Shown here one piece after another: positions 24,601 through 38,184 of a stretch of 64,000 nucleotides of DNA. The number at the start of each line of letters is the position of its first letter. Position 1 is the first letter of the stretch. The DNA lies in contig OV884013.1 of NCBI GenBank assembly GCA_930367205.1, positions 89,405,333 to 89,469,332 on the forward strand, read 5' to 3'. Both the position numbers and the translations under genes were made by a program. This stretch comes from Acanthosoma haemorrhoidale. Taxonomy: Eukaryota > Arthropoda > Insecta > Hemiptera > Acanthosomatidae. Under the pieces are notes generated by a model. That model saw nothing but the letters and a program-made list of their open reading frames with translations. It made no database searches and had not been told where the DNA came from.

Positions 24601-27600
24601 AAATTTTTATGTGCCTAACACTATTGATTATGAGGCTTCAGCATGTATCTTTAGAACAGTTTTAAACTAGGCAGTACCTCAGATTAAAACTGTTCAGTAC
24701 CTTAAGAGAAAATAGAGCAGCGGTTACAACATATTTCTGTTCACCCCTTCCACAAGACCAGTCCCTTAATATTAGCACAAATATATAATACTCCAAAAAC
24801 AATGTATTATAATTTTCTCATACTTAAACTACTTGTCATTTTTTAAAATATCTTCAAACTAAATGATATTTATGGGGTGCAATTGACGATTGTGGGTCAT
24901 TCTTCAAAATGATATTTAATAATTAATTTGAATGAAACACAAAAGCAGTTAAACTTTATGGTCATACAAGAATGTTGTAATCTTCCACTCCCTACTTTTT
25001 TCAATTTTGTCCTCCTAAAATCTGAAAACTGGATGATTGCTTACCACTATTGGCCGGCTTCAATTTTTTTTGCAACCTAAAGGGTATTTTTAGCTTAATA
25101 AAACTTGGGTCCATTTACCTATCACAGGTCATTTCTTTTCCTTTTGAACCCTTATTTAAAGCTAATATATTCACAACTTTGGATCCAAATAAATTAAAAT
25201 TAACTTATTTTTAATAAATATAGACCATTAAAATATCATTTGTGACAGAGCATTATAATAAAGGATGTGGGGACCTTCACAATTCAAAATTGGAGGTTAG
25301 ATGCTGGAATCCAACATGAAATAAAGTTCTTTCAGCCGAAATTTTTTATCTCAAGGGCTTTGATGGAAGAGTACGATCTCCACCAACGGAAGGAGTATGC
25401 TAATGACAATGTAAAATTCACTTATATATATTTTTATAAATAGATTTTTCACTGTAAGATTTTCTTTTAAGTGTATAAGCATTTCAGCTTGCGAAATCCA
25501 ACTAACTTCCTCTGGCCCTGAAACCACCAAAATGGCAACTCCTTCATAAACTTTCCCTGACTCTTCTGGTTCCTTCCTCTTCCTCTTCAGAAATCATCCC
25601 AGCTTTATCTACCTCCTTAACCACTCCATCAATGACAAACAATCAAGCATTTATCCTCTTCTTGACCCTAAATTGGTATTTTATAAAATATGTATAAGCA
25701 AAATAAAAGATGCAGGATGTAAAACATAATGAAGCTTATCTACCTTTACAAAGAAACTTTCAACATATCATTCTTTTAAAAAATACTTTATTTGATTTGT
25801 TAAAACATCTTGGTTGCTGAAAACTGAGTTTTCAATAAATGCATTAAATTGTAAATAGCTATAATATTGGCTATAAAATATCAAAAAAATAGATTAGCAC
25901 AATTTGTTTCTGTTATGAATCTTCTTTTTCCTTCTTGATTACTTTATCTTAATTTTTATTTGAATATTATTTGTATTTAGCCAGTTTATTCTTAAAGCGA
26001 TTGTCCCAGAATAAAGTTAACTATTTCATTTTATTAACTGTAATTAGTGCCAACCTATAAATATCGTATATCTATCAGTTAAATATTCTAATAATATAAA
26101 TAAATTAAAAATTCCCTTTAATTCACTGGACAAATTGATCAATTGATTTTTTTTAGCCTGTATGTAAGTCAGGTAGCTTAAGGAATCTAATAGCTTCCAA
26201 AAAGTGTTTTTTTTTTTGGTTTTCTTAGTGTAGTTAGCCACTATAGAGTTAATATAATAATTGAATTGAATTTTTTTTCAGACACCAGTAACAGTTCTGA
26301 ATCTTATTGAAATAACAAAATCATGTAACTATAGAAAAGAAACTGTTAGATCATGTTTGGATGAAGTAATCCAGGTAAATATATTATAACATGAAATATG
26401 TGTTAATGTACATGTTAGTTGTAGGTTTTTTGATTCTGTTTTCCTACATGGGCCATTCCACACCAGATCAACCAATAAAAAAAATTTTTAGACCCAAGGT
26501 TTTTCAAAATGAGCGAAACTCGGTATTTATATTCTATGCATAAATATAGTAAAAAATACAGTTTCAATTTTTTTTTTCACTTGTAGATTTTGAATTACAC
26601 ATGTTTAAAAACACAAAAACTATTTGTCCTACAAAGCTAAAACTTGCAAGATTCTCTTCAGAATTGTAAGTAATTTGATGTATTGCTCATAGATACAAGA
26701 TTAACTTTAAAATTTGTAAACAAAAACAAAAAGTTCACAATTTTGAATTTTTCCAAAAAAATATATGTTTAATTTGCATAATATAAGAATGCACATACTA
26801 AATTTTATGATAGTATCTCAATGGGATCATGTCCAAAAAATAGTTTTGTGGAAGCACAGCCACCAAATAATGGCTAACGAATTCTGTCCAGTATAGTGAG
26901 TGAATAACTTAAAACTGCAGTAAGTATAATGACTTTGAGCAAAGTAAATTTTATGTTAAATATAATAATTAAATATGACAAATAGTGTCTCTCCACTTCA
27001 GTTGGAAAAACTTTTTTTCATAGAAATACAAGGCTTTATTTTTTAATAGCTTTAAGTTTTTGAAAATAATTTTTTCAGTTTTTATGTAGAAGGCACATCT
27101 ATAAAAAGGAATACCATCATGAAATTTGGCCCACACATTCTAACATGTACATATAATATTTTTTCAAAAAAATTCAAAATTTTGTTTTTGTGTTAAAAAA
27201 CAAAAACTTTTTTGGAAATTTTGAAACATTTTAAGATTGTTTTGGTAATAGTTTTGGAGCTATTGTAGAAATCATTGATTTCTGAAACTTCAAGTTCCAG
27301 AAAATTGGTGGATCATATATAAGGCCCACATATAAATATACGACTGTTTACATTTTAGTTTAATCCATTATCATTAGTTTGTTCTTTAATTTTAGTTTTG
27401 AGATACTCTAGGGTCTGGCATTGAGCCTGTATATAATAAAACAAAATAAACACAATAATTTAATAAAAAAAAAATATATACCTATAAATAAGTAAATCAT
27501 TGTATAAATTTTTATTATTATAGTGTTTACGACAACTGATAGCAGATGAAAAGGATATAAAATTAGAATTCCCACAATTGGGAGAATTGATGATTGTTAA

Positions 27601-29283
27601 CACCTTAGTAACATTTACATTTTATGAAAAAATACAACCAGACGAAAAGGTTCCAGAGAAGCCTTGCTACCGATATGAATATGCAACAAAACCAAACACA
27701 AAAAATAAAATGTACCCCTGCCCAATGCATGATGGAGCTTTCAAGAATTGTTAAAATATTTTAGTTGTTAATGACTACACCAGTGTAAAAAATAAGAATC
27801 TGTAATAAACTTATATGAGCTATTAACATGAGAGTTGGAATCCCATCCTTACTAGTATTTTATAGCATGGAATAAAACAACATTCTGTGTTCCAACAGCA
27901 TCATTAGCTTATACTTCAACTTTTTCGATGTACTAAGCCGTCATCTTCAAGGGTTTGGAGCTGTGAGATTCATGAGGTATATAAACAATGTAATCAATTA
28001 CAAAGGTAAAATATGTAGACCTCAGATCAATCGGTATGGTATCCTTTACATTTTTTAAATGTCTTTGTCACCTCTTTTTTCAATCGTTTTGTACCATAGG
28101 CATAGGGCCTACAGAATGTGGTCTATATGACACCAGTTATGCATAGGAGCATATAAAAAATTAAAGATTAGGCCAAACTCACATCAAAGTCTGAGAAACT
28201 ACTCACTAATGGGAAATTCATATATAAACAAATGATGATATTACATAGTTAGCCATGTGATTTCAATAGTCACGAAATGTTTAGTTGGGAATTGCCTTGT
28301 ATTAACAATGAGAAATAATAGATGAGTACTGATAAATTTTCATAGGATTTATTTGTGAACAACATTGCAACTTGGTGTTCTACATCAGGTCAGACTATTA
28401 ACAAAATGAAATATTAAAAAACATATATTAATTTTAGACATATTTCATGCCGGAATTACAAATAAACATATTCTTTTCTTCAATCTGAGCCGATTGTTAA
28501 CAAAATAGTCTCCTCATATTTATGCTTTGTAACTAAGAAGATAGATATAATGTCTAGTGTAGTCAAGCTGATAACATCAATCAAATAATATAATATCACC
28601 CAAAATCACTATCTTATGATTTTACAAATAATCTGAAGGTTTTATTCGTCATATCCACCATAAGGAACTTACCTAAATGGGCTTTCATCAGTAGCCCTGA
28701 GATGATGAGGTGCATCTAGAGGATTCAATAGACCAGCATATTTCAAATTGTCGGACATAGGGAACAAGAGCTTTCTGAGGTATTGAGGACATTCCAGATA
28801 TTGTAATATGTGACCCAGCTGAACACAACTTTCCCATGATTGTGAAAATTTAGAGTGATTATCTGGTGGTGTATTTGACATATCATCAAAAATGATAATC
28901 TGAAAAATATAAAGAGCCAATGAAAAATGAGTTCGGAGAGTTATTGTTAGCAAAGAATTAGAAAATACTAATAAAGAAAGATTAAATACCTCGCTTATGT
29001 TGTAGATACAAGCTGCTCTAGCAATCTGACCAGCTAGATAAGACCTAAATTCTGGAGTCTGAGCATTGTCCAAAATAGAACCAGGCAAAGCAATGCTCAA
29101 TGTTGGTGCGGTTTTCAAGTAAGTTACTGCTCGAGTTCTTATATCAGACTGTTCCGTTTCTTGTTGTTGTTTGTTGGACTCTTTCAGTTTTAAGTTATCG
29201 AGGTATCTTTCAGTTCTAAGCCATTTTTTCTTTTTAATAAAACGTCTGTGCTCTCGCCATGATTTTTGGACACCTGATGCCAT
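21651..29283 (-). CDS. SPOUT1: SPOUT1/CENP-32-type RNA methyltransferase (4 exons, 354 aa)
   Basis: Exons 28990-29283, 28673-28899, 23644-23772 and 21651-22065 join in phase to 1065 bp. The start MASGVQKSWREHRRFIKKKK is a basic lysine-rich tail. Then come 'TLSIALPGSILDNAQTPEFR', 'QYLECPQYLRKLLFPM', 'AGLLNPLDAPHHLRATDE', an OB-fold-like insert ('SFAEVGLEKQVRID', 'NGERVTLKLE'), and the SPOUT knot: 'GLYWGYTVRLARRLSDVF', 'HGLLVFGGVKGLEFA' and 'NTCPSQGSRTIRTEEALLIS'. This matches human SPOUT1 (C9orf114, 376 aa), an S-adenosylmethionine-dependent methyltransferase of large-subunit rRNA also found at spindles and kinetochores. Intron 1 is only 90 bp; intron 2 is 4.9 kb and carries a separate gene on the opposite strand. 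All knot motifs are present, so the enzyme looks intact. Confidence 0.95.
24108..27754 (+). CDS. Small CCDC81-like protein with two HU-type domains, nested in SPOUT1 intron 2
   Basis: Four plus-strand exons lie wholly inside SPOUT1's second intron: 24108-24197, 25249-25410, 26282-26374 and 27524-27754. Each internal boundary is GT-AG and phase 0, giving 576 bp, 191 aa (206 if the upstream ATG at 24063 is used). The first half ('YCIWKHISQHIIKCLQQQK', 'IIIKDVGTFTI', 'FFQPKFFISRALMEEYDLHQ') resembles the N-terminal HU domain of CCDC81 ('PGLGTFTL' region). The second half ('TPVTVLNLIEITKS', 'RKETVRSCLDEVIQ', 'KLEFPQLGELMIV', 'TFTFYEKI') resembles its second HU domain. The C-terminus adds a Cys/Lys-rich tail ending FKNC. 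CCDC81 proteins are centrosome/centriole-linked in vertebrates; that role here is inference. Vertebrate proteins are over 600 aa, so this is a short form. An AATAAA at 27804-27809 lies 50 bp after the stop. Confidence 0.8.
27804..27809 (+). terminator. Polyadenylation signal of the nested CCDC81-like gene
   Basis: Canonical AATAAA 50 bp downstream of the TAA, on the same strand and still inside the SPOUT1 intron. It supports an independent transcript rather than chance open frames. Confidence 0.65.
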
Positions 29284-30099
29284 CGTTAAATACGGAATTT
29301 AAATAATAATTCAACAAACACAAGAAGTTAAAAGGTAGTCAGGCTAAAAAGTAATGAAAACTGAAGGAATGAAAACAACGGTTTATTACTTTCAAAACAT
29401 GTGCCAAAGGAAACCATTCACTAACCTTACTTCAAAAACTAAGTGTACGCCAAAGAGAAATTTACAATTTTTCATGCACAAAAGATTAAATGATGATTTG
29501 AAAAGGTTTGTGGTTACATATTAAGCTACCTATAATTACTCGTTTTATTATTCAGAAGGGTTGTTAATTTTTGCGATGGTGTTAAATTAAATCACACAAT
29601 TACATACAAATTATTTTGTAAAAATGAACCAATCTTGGTTTATTTGGGTTAACGGCTTTATGTGCACAAACCTCTGAAAGGAAATGCATGCATCTATAAG
29701 TTACTACAAATTTCCTGACTAGTTTATTACATCTTAATTTCACCACAAAAAAAAAAAAAAAAAATGGTCCCAAAGTGAAAATTAAACTCACCTCTCTCTG
29801 GACCAAAGTAATGTAATCTATCATCCAGCATTACTCAGCCTCCACAGTTTGGATGCTTATGTTATTCTGTTTGTGTATTTTGTAAATATGGAACAGAAAT
29901 AGTACTCTGAAAACTACGAAGCTGATGGTACTTCAATGTCCTTGAAATCAATTAACACCGAGGATACAATTAAAAATCAGACTAATCGGAATTTTAAAAC
30001 TGAAAGCGAGGAAAATACACATGTATATACTGTCTACAATATAAAGAAACGAAAATGGTAATCGCGATTAAAAAAAGAATGTTTACTATATTACTTACT

Positions 30100-30775
30100 T
30101 GTTACAGTCCCCCAATAATCAAAGAGCTTCTGCGTCTCCCTCAATGTCCCCTGTCCACTAAATCTACCTTCCATTTTGTGACACCCATTCTGATACTCTT
30201 ATAAGGTAATTTATCAACAAATGCTAGACCTTGCTTCCTACCTTTGGCCTCCAGGATGGCCATAAATAATCTTCCTTGATAAATAAACTTTCCAGATTCT
30301 GCCTCGATTGGTTCATAGATTCGCTCTAGAATCTTCTGTACCCAATGCACACTACAAACCCTTGGTCCAGAGTCCATGACTCATAAGGGTAAATCGCTAG
30401 TGGTCTGATGATAACCTTGTAAATTATCGACTTTGGTCTCCAGGCTGATGACTTGAGCCATAATGTAAATATATGTATATATGTTAGCCACCGTTATCCT
30501 TAGGGTCAATGGCGATATCATTTACCACGACTCCAAGATATTTTAATGTGCTGAAGGTTGGGAAATAAAGTATTACAATCCTTTAATACTCTTACCTTAT
30601 CACTTGGTTTCTAGTTGTTCTCAAGTATTTTGTCTTACTATCATTAACATGTAGACTCAGGAGTCTTGATGAATAATTGAACTCTTGTGTCACTTCACAT
30701 AGTGGTCCCTTGTACTGTCCAAGATTAGGGCTTTTCCACGTAGGCAATATGATGTGTCATCCTATAAAAAATATT
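30100..30775 (-). mobile_element. LINE reverse-transcriptase C-terminal remnant
   Basis: Minus-strand reading gives, in order and across stops, 'LLSLHVNDSKTKYLRTTRNQ', 'STFKYLGVVVNDI' and 'VQKILERIYEPIEAESGKF'. This is the order of the RT thumb and C-terminal region of RTE-like LINEs (N-x-KTKY, F-KYLG, ERKILRRIYGP). Frames are broken at several places. Confidence 0.55.
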
Positions 30776-32127
30776 TCCTGGATTAGTTTTTATTATCCTG
30801 GTAACTGAATATTATAGTTAACATGTAATTTGTGCCTTGTAACGAGAAAAACATGGTGACAATACCATAGATTGGGTATATTTTACTAATATCCATGCTC
30901 AATAACAATAATGAAAGCTGATAGCTTCTCAGCCATGCTTCCAAAAACATGGAGGAATACTTGACGAATTAAGATCTTTTGTTAATTAATGCCTCTTTAT
31001 CAACTTTGAAAAACGCATATTTCGCACAATATTTTCTAGTATATGTATTCTCTGCTTTTGGGTGCAGTTTTTTTAGAAAGAAGAGTTGAAAGATCATGGA
31101 AGCAAATTTGGACGGTGCTTTTAACCACACGTGTAAAACGATATTGGGGAGCACGTACAAGATACTGTAAAATTTAAAGAAGTTCTGTGTTTGTTAGCAT
31201 GCTATAAAGGAAGCATCCATCATCAACAAAAAGAATATTTTTGTCCACAATGACCTGGGATGAAGATCTCATATGCGATTATCTCTTTATTCACCCCCCA
31301 TCACAAAGTTCTCACGCAGATTTACTCTGTCACTGTTATTCCATTAATAATATTCTAAAGTTATCATACTAATGTTCAAAAAATATCATTTCCGAAGTCA
31401 GTAACGTAGCTCTTGCCATCTAAAGTAGAGGTGCCATCTCTCCGCTATTGTAATGAACTGAGGTACACTTAGGTTAGAATTGGCAATATGACCCATGAGG
31501 GTCGAGGGACTAGGGTGTAGCAAGAAAAAGGACTACAATCCCCAATATTCTATGACCGATTTCTTGTGCGCTTTTTTCATTTCCCATCCCTTATTTGTAA
31601 GATGAGTGATTAGAAGAGCACCCTGCTTTACCGAGGAGGGAGAAACATGGAAAGATATGACTGACCAGGGAAGAAAAGTTATGTGTAAGTCTATTTTACA
31701 CATTCACTTCGCACCATAGACCCCCAATAATCACGTGAAGAAATGAAGAAGAATTGTCTTACGGTCAGTTTTTTAATGGCATGTTGATAATAAAGTTTGC
31801 TGAAGTGGAGTATGTAATTTGACTGCAACTTCGACTAATTATTAATTTTTATCCGTATTTTACATAAAAGGAAAACATCTATATACTCAATGCTACAGGA
31901 TGTAAATGTTAATTAAATAATATCTTTGCAAGCGCTTGCACCGTCATTGTTGCATAGCAGCCCGGATGACAACTATAAAGGATTAAGATTTTCGATTTGC
32001 ATAAATCAATTCCGAGGGTCAAGCCAGACAACAAACAGGACGAACCCCACCGACTGTTTGCAAACATAACGACTAATAATTAGCATCGAATAGACGTTAC
32101 TCAATTATAAATGATATTTATAGGCCC

Positions 32128-32420
32128 TTATGAAGATGACCGATAACAAACACAAAGGCCTAACGTAAGAACGGACGCGGCCTTATTGATAGGGGTTTCA
32201 CGGGTGAAAACCTGCCTCGCGTCCTCCTCGCAGCTTGCTTTCGTTGGTCCTCGGTTGAATGACAATGAAGGGAGGTTAGAAACAACAGACATTGGCAAAG
32301 CGAGTCTTGGAATTCTCGATGAGGATTGCGAAAGTAAAACTATAGAAATCGGCAGCAATAAGGATGCGTGCACGGCCGGAGAATTCATGTTCAAGTTTCC
32401 AAATTATACAAACACATCCT
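32128..32420 (+). other. GC-rich open block, possible exon of unknown gene
   Basis: A segment of clearly higher GC than its surroundings is open on both strands. The plus reading contains 'VGPRLNDNEGRLETTD' and 'TIEIGSNKDACTAGEFMF', with varied residues typical of coding sequence. The minus reading is serine/leucine-rich. I cannot assign a family or a full gene model; a donor-like GTTTCC follows at 32395. It may equally be a first exon, a retrocopy or chance. Confidence 0.25.
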
Positions 32421-32637
32421 GTAATAAACAAATATTTCTATTTAAAAAAATTTCAAAGGTACAGCCAGAATATATGAAGCTTCTATTGTTTATGGAATCG
32501 GATTATTCAGCACTGGTTACCCCTTATCTAAGCCCCCAACCTGGAACAAAAACCCAACATGGAAGGAAAATGCTCTAGTTCATTCAGTTTTGTTGCTTTT
32601 TTCCGCCTGTACATTTGTATGTTCCACACTAATAGGG

Positions 32638-32693
<56 letters not shown>
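32638..32693. repeat. 56-base poly-A tract
   Basis: Uninterrupted run of A. It could be the tail of a young retroposon on the plus strand, but no AATAAA precedes it closely and no target duplication was found. Confidence 0.9.
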
Positions 32694-32695
<2 letters not shown>

Positions 32696-34494
32696 GGAAA
32701 TTTTTAAAGTTTACTTAACCACACCTTCTAACACGCTGATTTTCTATAACTTAATGTAGTAGGAGCCTGAAAAAAAAAATATGCTTAACCCACCCCCGTT
32801 CTTAAGGATCCATAAATATGACTTGAAAAGGCTATTTTTCAATTGACACTAGCCGTCATTGTGTTACAAATATAATGAAGTATTATTTAGTGAAAAAAAA
32901 TATCGAGTGGATTTTTAACAATTTTTTTTTTAAACTCACGCGAAACCGCTGAGCTATTTAGTTTAATTTCTTGATATTGTATCTTTAGTATTTACATTCT
33001 TTTTTTCGTTTGTATATATTCCAAAGAATAAAATTTATTTCATAACTTCTGTTATAATATCTTGGATAAAATTGATGGCTTCATTTTTCCTTATAATTCT
33101 AATACACCCTGCTTTATTTTAACAAGTTGTCTTGTGAGTATGACTGTTGACTTCTACATTTTTCCATTAATGTTCTTAACATTGATCCATATCGCCATCA
33201 TACAAGCACGTGAGATAGATAAGAAAGTAGTGCTAAACATCTCAGCTTGGAGTACACCGCATACATATAGTATTAGTGAAGGGGAGATTATCCTGCTTAA
33301 ATTTGATGTAACGAAGAACCCCATGGCTTAAATTAAACAAGCAGCAACTTGCCAGTAAATATCCGAGCATGACTGGGGTGACTGTATTGTTCTAGTTAGC
33401 CCTCAGTCTGAATACGGAATAGCTTGGAAAGTCCTCAGTTTGAGATCACGTTCCGACCACGGGCAACGTGGTTCACCTTCTTCGGAGGCAGTTTCGATTA
33501 TATGTCTCAGGCAGAATTTAAAGTCGCAATTGAAAGTTATAGTATCAGATGAATATTGATTAAACGGATGTGATTTCGATTTTCGGATCTATAAGAGTAA
33601 TTTCATGAGAGGTGTGGGCACAATTATTTGCTAGAAAATTCTCTAAAGTTATTGAATTAATTTGTTAAATATTCCGAAACAAATAAAGTAAAATAATTAA
33701 TTTTGTCTGCTCAAGTTTTTTTTTTTTTTTGTCAGCACAAGTACTGTTGTGAAATTGTCAGATCCTAAGTAATGCAGCCACTTTAACGGTTCCCACATTG
33801 TGGTTAGACTTTGTTGATCGGTGTTATATTTAGTTATTAATATTTTGAACTGAAAACCATCTCAGAAGAAAAATACTGTCTTTGGCGTAAGTATATTCTT
33901 TAAGTTAATGACAAAAAAAGTCCTTAAGAAACTATCTTGGGTACTCCAGCCAGAGCGCTATTTCCTTCAAGTACATTTTTATTTTTTAAAAGTCATTTAA
34001 TTTAGTTCACGATTGATGAAAACAAAAATCAGCTAGTAAAAACATCTGTATAATAAAAAAACTGTGTGAAAAAAAATGGTGAGGTGAGGTGATCATTAGA
34101 TCTATGGATCAATTGGTGTAATTAATATACAATTTTCAAAACAATTTATGGAATGAAAATATATGCATATATTAGAAACTACCGACATTTTTTGTATCAA
34201 ATAATTGCTACACTAATGGTTTATAATTATTTTTTATGCAATCAAAAACATATTTTATGTGGCGAGGGCATTGAGAGGATCTTCAGTGTACAATTAACAA
34301 CATGTTAATAGGCCAAACAGAGGAACAGGCCGACGCATAAACAAAAAATAAAGGTTTTGGATTTAAAAAAAAAAACCATCGCTCAACATAATGTTGACCC
34401 AGAATCTTCATACCAGGAACCGATTTAGCTAAATACAGTATTTTTAAAAATAAAAATAAATAAAATATTGAAAAGCAAAAAATAAAAGCAATAA

Positions 34495-34835
34495 AATACT
34501 GAAAAACCACCTATACCAAGATATGGACCGCACTGAGCATCAAAATAGAAATAAATTATCACCAGTGAACGTTTTATTACTTATAACTTATTAGCAAAGG
34601 AAAAGGGGCTTCGACAGGACAGGGGAACGAAGCCAGGTAGGTGTATCTTTCCAACAGACAAACATCAAGAAATCGTACTGACATTTTTATCATCCGACCA
34701 GGACTATACGCCGGACTCACGTGGAAACATTCCAGGAAGACATAACATGAGCTGATTTGAAGAGAAGAGGGAGGAAGATAGAGATTTTTCAGCAGCAAGT
34801 GCAGGAACTTTCCTCAATGCAGTCAGTAAAATAAA
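34495..34835. repeat. Dispersed repeat, copy 1 (uninterrupted)
   Basis: The block from 'CCACCTATACCAAGATATGG' through 'GGGGCTTCGACAGGACAGGG' to 'CAGCAGCAAGTGCAGGAACT' recurs at 38185-38299 plus 39204-39440 with few differences. This copy keeps the site where copy 2 carries a solo LTR (ATTACTTATAACTTAT at about 34573-34588). The class of the repeat is unknown. Confidence 0.85.
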
Positions 34836-37800
34836 TAAGATTTAAAATAAACTACGAATATGTGTGAGCTATTTGAGTGGATTGTGTGTAGCCCGCCCAC
34901 TTCTTTGTAGCAATGCACGACGCCACTTTTCCGTTTGAAACTCATAATGATATCTTTAGAGAGAGACCATTGGCAAGATCTATACAGTCCAACGATAAAG
35001 AATGATACTTGTTTAGTTTGTAGCATTGAAACGCTAACGAGACCAGACCACAATGGGACCACTTCCTACGGCCTCATTCTTAGATCTGTGTGAACTCGGA
35101 TTTAGAAGGTAACGACCAGTGAAGATCTATCCACCAATGAGTGGAAAGGAGGAATTAGTGTGGGCTACTGATTCGCACGGTTACTGCTCTTCTTTAATAA
35201 AATTCCTCTCTAAATCTTATACGAATTGTTTAATTTGTGATAAAAATAGTCCAAAAAATCAATTAACAAAACCGAAATAGGACTATCAATAACAAACTCA
35301 TCATTCTTTAGGCATTGAGAAGTCTTGATATGTTAAAAAAAAAACACAGATATTTTTCACAGTTTTATAGGCTCAAAAACTAATCAACGTTTTAAAACAG
35401 GTTCCAGAAGAATCTTTGTAGACAATTGCATTATCAGCACATAAATGTAAAGCCAGCCTGATAAAAACTTTGTGAGTTTTTAAAGTTTAACCCATTAGGT
35501 AAATTACTGGTTCTCCGGTGGAATGGGCTATCTCTAATATGAGCTGAGTGATGATAAACAAATAACATTATTACTGTTTTGACGAGTTGTAAGCCAACCA
35601 AGCTTAAGAATAGAATTTAAAAATAGATTTTACTCAATTATTTTTAAATAGTTTTTCTACAAATTCCTTAAACTAAAAAAAAAATATAGGAAAAATCTAG
35701 GCATTATTTTATCAAGTCACCATTGGACTCAGAATTCATATGCTTGACATTTCTTTGTTGCAGTGTTCCGGCATTGAATTACTGCCCAGTTAAAGTACAT
35801 AAATGATTTTAATCACCTAAAAAATCAAGACATTCGCTGGTTTTTAGTTAGTCGTTTTCTGAAAGAGGAGAGTAAATGATGTTATTACTAGCTCTGGGGA
35901 AAAAGCGAAAAATACCTTTGTTATTACTTATTGAAAGAAAAATTAAGGCTGTCATAGCCTCAATAAATCATACATGTTCCTAACTTCTCAAACTAAAATT
36001 AATGTAAGGTAAATTAGAGAGGGTTTAAACAAACCAAGTTATAGTTTATAGGCAGAGTTTAAAATAGGCAATAACATGAAATTCTGGCTGACATTAGATA
36101 AAATCAGAACAGGTGATAATTTGGTGTTATTACTACGATTAGGGGGTGTGAGGGTTGAAGGATAAAAAATGATAATGGCTGGGATCGTTTAGTCGTGGCT
36201 GTACATCGCATAGAAACTTAGGTTTTAACACCTCGATACTTCACAAAGTTTAAAAATGAATATTAACTAAATAAAAAAATTACTACTGGATTGTGGAATG
36301 GTTTAATTATAAAACAGATTTATTGTCTTTCCTCTTCTTTATTGTAGTTTCGACAGCTCTAAGCTGTAATCATCAGTCATCTCCAATTGGTTATATGGGA
36401 TATTTAACTCATTAATGAATATTAACTAATAACTAATATGTTTTTGTAGTCACGTTATTCTTATTCCGGCCATAAAAGCGTGAATTCCTACTGCTTCTGT
36501 GCCATGTTGTTGATATATGCAAATACATCGGTATGTATTTGTAGTATTCCTTACGTTAGTTCATCTTGTTTTTCAACGATATTGTGATTCAGTTCTTAGT
36601 AGGTGGTTAACTGTCGACTGTGGTGCTGGTGTGTGACATCGGTAAGGCCTCGTCAAATGCCACTGATTTTGCTTCTTGGCCAGCAGTATCGTTACAAAAT
36701 AATATATTTTTTATAAAGTACTAACTATAGATATTTTCATTATCATCATATTTTATTATTTGTTTTATTAATTGGCTGATGGTTATTTTAATTGACATAT
36801 TGGCAGGTGTCAACTATTTGTAACACCCAGTTGGTTTGTATTATGCCTCGATAGTGACAAGTTATTGTTGAAAGTGCACAAGACAAAAAACATCAACAAT
36901 TGTGGTTAGGCAAACCATTTAAATAATCCTTATTTGTATGTATACGCTTGACATTAAATCGTCAACAAATTCTGATAATAGAAATAACTGTTTTCGAAAA
37001 TTTCTGTCATACCGGATAATTATTTCGAGAACTTCCTCCGCTGGAAAGCTCTTCGAGAGTGAGCTTTGTGATGTGAGCACCGAGCGATGTAATATGCGCC
37101 ATCATTGGAAAATAATTGAGAGGTGTCCATACTTTGTGGAAAGTGCACTTTTGAACGTGGGGGGTAAAGGGTGCTTTTACTTTCTCACCTGAGAACAATA
37201 TGACCGCCAGCGAAATTGTACGCTTCTCGATGGGTACTAGGGCAAAGAAAGTATTTGTTGCAATCTATTGAACTCGTTTTGGGGGTCTCCGATCCTAAAA
37301 TATTTGATTGTGTAACGGCCTTATTAATCGCTGAGGTTTCGTCCGTCCAGTGCTGACGAATTAACTTAACCTTAACGGATTAAGGTATTAACTGAAGCTT
37401 GTGTGTGAGATTGTGTTTGTTGTAGATAGTCAAGTGCCGAGTGTGGAGATAGAAGGACTTGAGAAAAATCTCTCTCTCAGTTTTTATAGTGTTGTATTTT
37501 GTTTCTGTTAAAACTAAATAAAGAAGTGTTCCTTAGCAATGGATGTCAATATCGTTAAATTTTATTACCCTGAACCTAACCTAAAATACTACAGTACAAT
37601 ATACACTGTAGGAATATTGACCGTTAGTAGTACATATAATGAAGTAAAATCGAAGCAGCCTCAAATCTTCGAGTTTCGTAAGACGAAGACAAATGCATGG
37701 AGCGTGATGAACTAGGAATCCCGCTGTAAAACACATCAAAACTAAATCTTTATTTGAACAATATTAGAATGTGCCCTAGAAAGGCAATAAATAATTATGA

Positions 37801-37841
37801 AAAAATATCGCATTCATAGCGTATTTAGAAGTTCATATTTA

Positions 37842-38162
37842 CTCTTTCATTCATACCGTATATACAATAAACATTTATACAATATACATATAAATACATA
37901 GCCCAAAGATCCCCCAAATCGCCGGAACTATAGTCACCTCCCGGCTACGTAGAAGGAGACAAGGATCTCCTATGCTTCTCCTGCTGCCCCATCACTACTA
38001 CGTAGCAGTGGTGGCTGAAGGAGAGCGCGAGAGCTACTTACGCTCAGAAGAAGAGGGGAGGCAACTGACTAGCGCTAGATCTGGACAAATCAAAGAGCTG
38101 ATAGCTTCATTCCACATCAGATTGACGCTTGTACTGGGAGCACAGTTTGCCACCGACTTTTA
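37842..38162 (-). mobile_element. LINE 3'-end relative, minus orientation
   Basis: The order of short blocks (CATTCATAC-GTAT, AGCCCA, TCACCTCCC, then AG-rich) mirrors the reverse complement of the Jockey-like LINE 3' ends at 47.0 and 61.6 kb, and is shared with 46425-46700. This looks like a related but distinct subfamily. Confidence 0.4.
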
Positions 38163-38184
38163 AAAGTCATAAGCAATAAAATAA

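Noticed and set aside
36335..36390. Hammerhead-ribozyme-like core on the minus strand (CTGATGA, a 5-bp stem, CGAAAC)
   Set aside because: The first helix II pair is not formed, and no cleavage-site triplet with a closing helix III follows GAAAC, so self-cleavage is not supported. Similar GATGA...GAAA phrases near 27.9, 50.2 and 58.7 kb suggest a shared transposon motif instead.
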